Source: Pseudomonadota bacterium (GTDB taxonomy: Bacteria > Pseudomonadota > Gammaproteobacteria > JAIEPX01). From it: a DNA stretch of 32,520 nt. Location: assembly GCA_029777855.1 (NCBI GenBank), contig JAKORL010000089.1, forward strand, positions 1 through 32,520. The letters run 5' to 3'. A program made the position numbers and the translations under genes. Shown here in pieces: positions 27,054-32,520 of this stretch; the first letter of the stretch is position 1; each line of letters begins with the position of its first letter. The notes beneath the pieces were generated by a model. It was not told the DNA's origin, ran no database searches, and saw only the letters and a program-made list of their open reading frames with translations.

Positions 27054-29879
27054 TCAAAAGGAAAGACTATTGAAGTCATATTAGAAGGTGATTACCTACA
27101 GCCAATTTATGACTTACTCGCTGAAAATCCACAACAAGCAAAAAAATTATTTGAACAAAAAACCCTGCTAATCTTATTCGGTAAATTCGACTATGTGTCC
27201 ATAATTCGATTAATCGATCATTGTGTTGCACAACAGCTTGTTTCTGTTGATGCCTTCCCAATGACTCTTTTATTGACTGCAGTTAAATCACCACACTGCG
27301 AAGAGCTCACTACTCAAATCAAGAAAAAGATAATAGAAGATTGGTGGCCAAGATTCACCTATAAATCATTTAATAGTTTCATCGATAATTTGATGGATGC
27401 ATTTAATAAAGGCCAGAATAAGCAAATAACTCACTCTCGTATATGGTTTCTTAAACACATTATATCTTACCTAGATGAAAACTATATTTATGAAACGGGA
27501 GAGTTACTTAAAAGTCTCATTCAAGACCTGCCTAATGACAATCAAGTTTTCTTTGATACACTGGAAAACTTATTAATATCAGTTTTAGTAAAATTTACTC
27601 AGGATGACTCACTACAGAGTTACGCAAAAAACGAAACAAAAAAAAGTAAAGAGAACTTGTTGAATACATTATTTTTTGAACTCTTAAAAACATTCGATCT
27701 TGAAAATTCCATTCCATCAGACTTCTTTAGTTTTTCCAATTATGAAGAGCGTTACTTCGTTATCATAGCAGAGGCGCTGAAGTCACTTGAGCCTCCTAAC
27801 GATTATGACAAAACGACTCTTCATGAGCTATGTCAAAAATCCTGTTCGCTTAAATTACTCACCCCCGTATTTCAACTTTTAAAAAATCACCATATTAAGG
27901 AATGTACATCAACAAAAATAAGTAAAATTGAATATGGGCTGCCTTTACATTATGCAGCCCTTCACTCCACATTCGAAGTGTTCGAATTCATAGCCACAAG
28001 GTCAACAGAGCTTCACATTCGTGTCAAAAATGATGAAACGGCCCTAATGATGGCGATCAGAGGTAATGTTGATGCGGAACAAAAAGTTCGATATTTGCTG
28101 TCGTGCGGACGAAATATTGGCCTCGAAACTCAAAAATATTTTACAGGTATAAATTGTTTACATGATGCAGTAATTGGTGGACGATCCACTATAGTTCGCC
28201 TGTTAATGGACACTGAAAATGCTCGTCAGAAATTAATCAAACAGGATTGGCGTTATATTAAAAAAAATCAAGTTGAACTAAAAAAATATCCATTAGATTA
28301 TGCTCTCGAATTTCTTTACCAAAAAGTACCCCAAAAAACAGAATATCGTGAAATAATTTTAACATTAGTCGGTATAAACCCTCCTCCTGACTTGCTAATG
28401 CAAATCTATAATGCGGGTATAAATGCTTTTCAAAATATTGACTCACAAAAAAAACAAGCTATCGAAGAGGAGCTACTATTCTTTGCAGATGAATTTCCAG
28501 CTTTGGATGTTTTTGAAATCGCGTTAAGGCTCGGTTCCCTTAAACTATTACAAAGAATTCCGAGACCATATCCAGTCGACATCCTAGTTAATTTACTGAA
28601 TGTCAACACTAACGGTTATGTTCGACGTACTCCGATGGATGTAACAACTTGCTTTATATACCTAGCTAACGCTCAGCCCGATCTTATTCGTGCGTGTATG
28701 AACGAAACCTCACTGCTCACACTTGCATGTTACCGTGATTATTACGATATTGCTGCTTATTTATTTTACCATCCTCAATATATACTAAAAATCTCTGATT
28801 GCGATTTGATTTCAGGCTTCGACATTGAAAATGGCTCTATGCATTTATTAACTGCCATCATAGATAAACTTTCTCTACAGTTTAAATCACTTACTTCAAA
28901 AAATAAGAAATTACCTGCGCGATCATTGACCGTACACTACGATGCGACCAACATAAATGCCAAAAGACGCATGACTGCAAATGATAGCGTGCATCACGAA
29001 ATGCGAGAATATGTCAATAATTTTAGTGCACAAAATACATTTAAAAGAAAAGAACGCAATTTAGCAGTTGTATGTCTAACATTCTTTGGAAGAACAGACC
29101 ACATTGAAGAAGCTTTATCGGATGGCAAGCAAAAATTTAAACGTGATATATTCTCTATTCGCCTAGCTATCGATGATGAGAATCATATTAATTCACAAGG
29201 CGAAGAAAGATCTCGTTTTCGTCACATGATTATTGCTGGCTATTCTACAGAACAAATTCTCCAAACGAAAAGAGATAAAGATATTGATGAAGCCGGTTTT
29301 TTTCTACAGCATTGGCATTCTGAGCGGAGCCTACTTTCAAAACTAATAAGACCAGAACAAATTCAAAACATTGTTAAATCACTCTTAGAACAACACTTTC
29401 GAAAAATATATGCCATTGTCGTCAATATTTATACTGAAAACTATCCTTGCGAAGCTTGCGTTGAAGCTGCCGATATCACACATAGCAACACCGATAAGAA
29501 CGTCACCTTTGTTGATCTTTTAAATCAGCAAATTGATTCCTATAATCAAACCGTCGATGGGGATTCAAAATTAGTATTTAAAGCAAAGGCAAAAACCAAT
29601 GTTTTAACTCTATTCAGTGCTAGCACACCGTGGCCAAAAGGCACGAAACGATTAGAACGCGACGAACATCCAGAGATGGGGATAATAGATATAAAATCAT
29701 TTCAGGGTAATCGAGTTCTTTTTCGAGATAGTGTATCTATTCCGCCTACCAAAAGCGACATCATAGTTCTTTCTAAATATACCGTCGCATCCAGTGGTTG
29801 TGATAAAACTGAAGAAAGAAACCTAAAACGTGCTAAAACTGTTGCCGATGAACCTAACTCTGCTCTGTCAAACAATTAA
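27051..29879 (+). CDS. Ankyrin-repeat protein with C-terminal cytidine-deaminase-like domain
   Basis: A 942-residue protein with no signal peptide or membrane segment. The N-terminal ~290 residues are alpha-helical and unrecognised. Residues about 295-435 contain ankyrin repeats: LPLHYAALHSTFEVFEFIAT, DETALMMAIRGN and INCLHDAVIGGRSTIVRLLM. More degenerate helix pairs continue to about 620. Near the C-terminus the segment HWHSERSLL has H756-S-E758, and 41 residues later a strand KIYAIVVNIYTENYPCEACV has P799-C800-x-x-C803. HxE plus PCxxC are the zinc ligands and catalytic Glu of the cytidine/nucleotide deaminase fold, and the order and spacing fit. Deaminase domains at the C-terminus of large repeat proteins are typical of toxins and effectors. 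The substrate (nucleotide, nucleic acid or protein) is unknown. The tail after about 890 is basic and possibly disordered. Confidence 0.85.
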   Translation: MSKGKTIEVILEGDYLQPIYDLLAENPQQAKKLFEQKTLLILFGKFDYVSIIRLIDHCVAQQLVSVDAFPMTLLLTAVKSPHCEELTTQIKKKIIEDWWPRFTYKSFNSFIDNLMDAFNKGQNKQITHSRIWFLKHIISYLDENYIYETGELLKSLIQDLPNDNQVFFDTLENLLISVLVKFTQDDSLQSYAKNETKKSKENLLNTLFFELLKTFDLENSIPSDFFSFSNYEERYFVIIAEALKSLEPPNDYDKTTLHELCQKSCSLKLLTPVFQLLKNHHIKECTSTKISKIEYGLPLHYAALHSTFEVFEFIATRSTELHIRVKNDETALMMAIRGNVDAEQKVRYLLSCGRNIGLETQKYFTGINCLHDAVIGGRSTIVRLLMDTENARQKLIKQDWRYIKKNQVELKKYPLDYALEFLYQKVPQKTEYREIILTLVGINPPPDLLMQIYNAGINAFQNIDSQKKQAIEEELLFFADEFPALDVFEIALRLGSLKLLQRIPRPYPVDILVNLLNVNTNGYVRRTPMDVTTCFIYLANAQPDLIRACMNETSLLTLACYRDYYDIAAYLFYHPQYILKISDCDLISGFDIENGSMHLLTAIIDKLSLQFKSLTSKNKKLPARSLTVHYDATNINAKRRMTANDSVHHEMREYVNNFSAQNTFKRKERNLAVVCLTFFGRTDHIEEALSDGKQKFKRDIFSIRLAIDDENHINSQGEERSRFRHMIIAGYSTEQILQTKRDKDIDEAGFFLQHWHSERSLLSKLIRPEQIQNIVKSLLEQHFRKIYAIVVNIYTENYPCEACVEAADITHSNTDKNVTFVDLLNQQIDSYNQTVDGDSKLVFKAKAKTNVLTLFSASTPWPKGTKRLERDEHPEMGIIDIKSFQGNRVLFRDSVSIPPTKSDIIVLSKYTVASSGCDKTEERNLKRAKTVADEPNSALSNN

Positions 29880-29912
29880 CCCAGATTATTACGTTCTATA
29901 AGCATTATGTGA

Positions 29913-31439
29913 TTATTTGAAGTATTCTTCACTTTGATGTAGCTCATCGATGATATATTTCGTAAAATCAATGATGTCACTTTTAGTATGAGCAGTTTCA
30001 AGCGCGTCTATGTACTGTTTTCGGTTTTTAACTTGCACTATTGTCCAGGGATATCCTCCTGAGGCAAGCATTGTGTTAAGAATAAATCGCGCTGTACGCC
30101 CATTACCATCCATATATGGATGAATATACACGAAAATGTAATGCCCTAATACAGCTCGAACCGAAGCTTCTTCCTCTTCTTTTAAACATCGAAAAAAAGT
30201 CTCCATGGCATCCATTATTGCTTCTTTAGGAGGAGGCACATGAAAAGAATTTCTGATGTAAACCTGCGAAGTTCTATAACCAGAGATATCTGCCAATTTA
30301 ATTATAGCACCTCGCACTGCGGGCATAAACAAATTTTTGTACCAAGTGGCTAAATCTTGTTCAACACAGAGACCGGGAGAAATACCCGAAAAAATTTTTT
30401 CAAGAGATTCTTTTACACTTTGAAAAGCCTCATAGTATCCTCTAGCAGCCAAAGCATTTTTAGTATTATTATCTTCTGTATTATTAATCGGGTCCCACTG
30501 ACTATTTTTAACTTTTTCAATCAATTCTTCTGTGACTTGATAACCTTCTATAGAAAGAGAGTTGTAAGCATCAAACTTATAAAGGTCATCAACTCTTTCC
30601 ATATACTCAGCACTGTTTTTTGGGAGTCCAGATGCTTTAGGGAATTCATTAATAATGACATCTCGGTATCTAGCCCACAATAATTCTATCCTCGCCGCAG
30701 AAGGCGATAAATAATTTCTTTTTTTCAATTGGGGCATCGTTTTTTCGAATGGATTTATAGGGTGTATTTTTTTTCCTTCCTGAAGCAAAGCCTCATCCAA
30801 ATCTTTTTCTTGCTGTAACATACCTAAAGCATGATAAGCACCCAGAATCCTCTCGGCAGCCCGATAAAAACCATATTTCAGAATATTTCTTATTATTTCA
30901 TTAGAGCTGATTATGGAACGTAACGCGATCTCTACATCCTCACTACATTCTCTAAAATACACAGGCACGATTTTACATATTGCTAAACTTAATGGCATCA
31001 CTTGCAAACCTTTAATCTCTATCCGATCTTCCGGGATATTCTTTGGGTCTGCGTAGGTGATAATCTGAGTATCACAAGGTAATGTTGTGACTGTGCCCCC
31101 ATCGGGTACTATAATAATAAGCTGCTTAGGAAATAAATTCTTCCCAACTTGCAAATCAAATGAAGCATCAGCAGATAAGCAATAATTCTTCCTATATCTA
31201 TGCTCCAAATATATCCGAATAAAATCCCAGTAATTAGAAAACCATGCTGTTGTATCACCATCAGCAAGATCTGGCCTCGTTAGATAATACCAACCTTTAA
31301 AAATCTCTCTAAGCCATCCTTTGCGTATTAAGAGCTCCCTATCCTTTCGAACGAGATCCGATGACCTAACTATATTACCACGATACCTCGCGGCGGCTTG
31401 TTTAGCAGCCGATAGGGCTGTTGCTAATCTTTCAGACAC
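29913..31439 (-). CDS. Fic family AMP-transferase with AbiEi-like winged-helix N-terminus
   Basis: A 508-residue protein of two parts. Residues about 1-180 resemble the AbiEi/transcriptional-regulator antitoxin fold: SSDLVRKDRELLIRKGWLRE then IFKGWYYLTRP, a winged-helix pattern, followed by CLSADASFDLQVGKNLFPKQ. Residues about 290-490 are a Fic domain with the full catalytic motif H440-PYMDGNGRTA-R451, so it should transfer AMP (or another nucleotide part) to a hydroxyl side chain. The segment S294-LSI-E298-G299 matches the SxxxE(G/N) inhibitory helix of class II Fic proteins, implying auto-inhibition. The start is GTG with GGAGG four bases upstream. No separate antitoxin gene is adjacent. 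The gene is convergent with the deaminase-like gene, 33 bases apart. A repeat array lies upstream. Confidence 0.92.
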   Translation of the reverse strand: MSERLATALSAAKQAAARYRGNIVRSSDLVRKDRELLIRKGWLREIFKGWYYLTRPDLADGDTTAWFSNYWDFIRIYLEHRYRKNYCLSADASFDLQVGKNLFPKQLIIIVPDGGTVTTLPCDTQIITYADPKNIPEDRIEIKGLQVMPLSLAICKIVPVYFRECSEDVEIALRSIISSNEIIRNILKYGFYRAAERILGAYHALGMLQQEKDLDEALLQEGKKIHPINPFEKTMPQLKKRNYLSPSAARIELLWARYRDVIINEFPKASGLPKNSAEYMERVDDLYKFDAYNSLSIEGYQVTEELIEKVKNSQWDPINNTEDNNTKNALAARGYYEAFQSVKESLEKIFSGISPGLCVEQDLATWYKNLFMPAVRGAIIKLADISGYRTSQVYIRNSFHVPPPKEAIMDAMETFFRCLKEEEEASVRAVLGHYIFVYIHPYMDGNGRTARFILNTMLASGGYPWTIVQVKNRKQYIDALETAHTKSDIIDFTKYIIDELHQSEEYFK

Positions 31440-31452
31440 CTTACCTCCAGAA

Positions 31453-31544
31453 GCATTTACTCAGCTATTAGGTTAGCATTTACTCAGTTATTATGCAAAC
31501 AATTACTTAGAAATTATGTTCGCATTTGCTCAGATATCATGCTA
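31453..31544. repeat. Four tandem 23-base direct repeats upstream of fic
   Basis: Four head-to-tail units of exactly 23 bases start at 31453, 31476, 31499 and 31522. The consensus begins GCATTTACTCAGTTATTATG; unit 3 is the most diverged but keeps ACTTAG and ATTATG. The array starts 14 bases before the fic GTG, so it overlaps the fic leader and probably its promoter. The 23-base period is about two helical turns, which suits a protein binding repeatedly on nearly the same DNA face. The fic protein itself has a winged-helix-like N-terminus, so autoregulation is a reasonable inference. Confidence 0.85.
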
Positions 31545-31733
31545 AAGGATATTGTAAATACGAGGCTCAAACACAATAAAATAGCAAATTTTGACGTATA
31601 TTTCGCCAAATATGATTGTTAGCAGTCTTTTATTAAGCATAACCATATCTGCAGTTTCTCAGTAATTCTGACAACATAGACTCAGTTATTCTGCCGAGAT
31701 TTGCAGAAATTAGACAAGAAATTGTTTGCATAA
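31491..31733. repeat. 14-base perfect inverted repeat bracketing the repeat region
   Basis: TTATGCAAACAATT at 31491-31504 recurs as its exact reverse complement at 31720-31733. The left arm spans the junction of repeat units 2 and 3, and the right arm borders the second cluster, so the two clusters are partly mirror-arranged. This could support DNA looping by a bound regulator. Confidence 0.7.
31651..31719. repeat. Second cluster of the same 23-base repeat
   Basis: Two more recognisable units start at 31651 (GCAGTTTCTCAGTAATTCTG) and 31674 (ACATAGACTCAGTTATTCTG), again exactly 23 bases apart. A third interval at 31697-31719 is much more degenerate. The cluster is about 107 bases from the first and shares the CTCAG(T/A)(T/A)ATT core. 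Confidence 0.7.
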
Positions 31734-31857
31734 CAGCCACTATCATCAAAATTACTATCTCATCCACTATTGGGGGGAGTAAAGTCTTTTTAGCGGGGGA
31801 TTACCTCTTTAAACGGCGAATATAAATATTATTTACAAACTGAAAAGGGTGTTCCGC

Positions 31858-31886
31858 TTTAGCAATCATGCCTGATCGACTATACT
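31858..31886 (+). promoter_or_regulatory. Possible promoter of the membrane-protein gene
   Basis: TATACT (31881-31886) is a good -10, with TTTAGC (31858-31863) at 17-base spacing as a weak -35. The predicted start is about 37 bases before the ATG at 31930. Confidence 0.4.
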
Positions 31887-31929
31887 GTTAATAGCCTAAT
31901 AGGACCTTAATGCAAAGGAGAGTGCAGAA

Positions 31930-32520
31930 ATGGAGAAAGAGGGGAAAGGCAGCTCAAGCAGCCGGTTTTGGGTAAAAATGTCAGCCGTTGTGCTGGGTAT
32001 TTTGTTTTACGGTCTTTTGAATTTCATCTTGGATGACTTGGGGGCTATCCAAAAACCTGATTATCAAAAAATTCAATCTAAATACATTAGCCAAAGCTTA
32101 TTAGATCAAGAACAACAATTAAATAACGAAATCAATTCTCACAACAACCAGATTAAACGACTTTCTGACAACCAACAATATATTAAAAATAATGCAGACA
32201 ATCTAAAAACAACCATCGATCAAATGCTAGAGATACAAAAAGCCAGCCTTCAAAAAAATATTGCATTATCAGACAAAGATAAAGTCTCATTGAATGAAGC
32301 ACAGAATGTTTTTTTGAATTATCAGAATCAATTTAAAAATCTGAACGACGAAATATTAAATTGGCAAAAATCTAAACATAACATTGAAGAAAAACTTGAC
32401 GGCATACACGCCCAATTAGATCAAAAAAGAAAAGTAGCTGACAAAAGCTACACCACCTTATCGAAATCACATCGTTTTTTCCAAGCAAAACTTCAGGTAG
32501 GAACACTCTTACTGATTTTA
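31930..32520 (+). CDS. Partial membrane-anchored coiled-coil protein
   Basis: An ATG at 31930 with AAAGGAGA eight bases upstream opens a frame of 197 codons that runs off the right edge. Residues about 14-34 (WVKMSAVVLGILFYGLLNFI) form a transmembrane segment after a short charged, Ser-rich N-terminus. Residues about 50-185 are a Gln/Asn/Lys-rich helical region with heptad character (QSLLDQEQQLNNEINSHNNQ; HNIEEKLDGIHAQLDQKRKV). The last visible residues, LQVGTLLLIL, look like the start of a second transmembrane helix, suggesting two membrane helices flanking a long coiled coil exposed on one side. I do not recognise the family; a channel or envelope-spanning scaffold is possible but unsupported. 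Confidence 0.75.
   Translation, partial: MEKEGKGSSSSRFWVKMSAVVLGILFYGLLNFILDDLGAIQKPDYQKIQSKYISQSLLDQEQQLNNEINSHNNQIKRLSDNQQYIKNNADNLKTTIDQMLEIQKASLQKNIALSDKDKVSLNEAQNVFLNYQNQFKNLNDEILNWQKSKHNIEEKLDGIHAQLDQKRKVADKSYTTLSKSHRFFQAKLQVGTLLLIL

Larger units (their letters stand above)
31440..31929. other. 490-base intergenic region between fic and a membrane-protein gene
   Basis: An AT-rich divergent region. The fic-proximal half holds two clusters of 23-base repeats and a 14-base inverted repeat (listed separately). The half near the membrane gene has two G-tracts (about 31772-31777 and 31794-31798), TATACT at 31881-31886 and the Shine-Dalgarno AAAGGAGA before 31930. I saw no gene, tRNA or insertion sequence in it. 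Confidence 0.7.

Noticed and set aside
31453..31719. A CRISPR array
   Set aside because: The units are 23 bases head to tail with no spacers between them, and no cas genes are nearby.
31440..31740. A plasmid-type origin with iterons
   Set aside because: The repeats look iteron-like, but no replication initiator gene or DnaA box was seen; a fic operator is simpler.

Overview
The window comes from an AT-rich gammaproteobacterium, most likely an intracellular or protist-associated member of Legionellales (Legionella, Coxiella, Aquicella or Berkiella-like). This is an inference from the gammaproteobacterial look of the ribosomal proteins combined with large ankyrin-like, coiled-coil, deaminase-like and Fic proteins of the kind these bacteria use as host-directed effectors. 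No rRNA, tRNA, CRISPR array, insertion sequence or integrase was seen.

Layout. (1) 1-1158: partial minus-strand gene with a possible DxD glycosyltransferase-like motif, open at the left edge. (2) 1442-5629: a minus-strand pair, a 1209-residue ankyrin-like protein followed by a hot-dog acyl-CoA thioesterase. (3) 5766-23790: one continuous minus-strand block of 32 translation genes, rpsL-rpsG-fusA-tuf-rpsJ-rplC-rplD-rplW-rplB-rpsS-rplV-rpsC-rplP-rpmC-rpsQ-rplN-rplX-rplE-rpsN-rpsH-rplF-rplR-rpsE-rpmD-rplO-secY-rpmJ-rpsM-rpsK-rpsD-rpoA-rplQ. The str, S10, spc and alpha operons are fused end to end. Two tandem promoters with GC-rich discriminators lie before rpsL, and a strong intrinsic terminator follows rplQ. 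(4) 23928-25973: a minus-strand 681-residue coiled-coil protein. (5) 26244-26915: a secreted HAD acid phosphatase, plus strand. (6) 27051-29879: a 942-residue plus-strand protein with ankyrin repeats and a C-terminal zinc-deaminase signature (HSE ... PCEAC). (7) 29913-31439: a minus-strand Fic AMP-transferase with an AbiEi-like winged-helix N-terminus. Upstream of it is a 490-base region carrying 23-base tandem repeats. (8) 31930-32520: a partial plus-strand membrane/coiled-coil protein, open at the right edge.

The ribosomal block is ordinary in order but has oddities: a 35-residue low-complexity insertion in S7, a full-length S14 carrying the zinc-ribbon cysteines normally seen in the short form, a 5-base tuf-rpsJ junction that leaves no room for an L4-type S10 leader, and accessory genes on both sides instead of rpoBC upstream. 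The most interesting accessory features are the ankyrin-deaminase protein and the Fic gene with its phased repeat array, which may be a self-regulated toxin-like unit.
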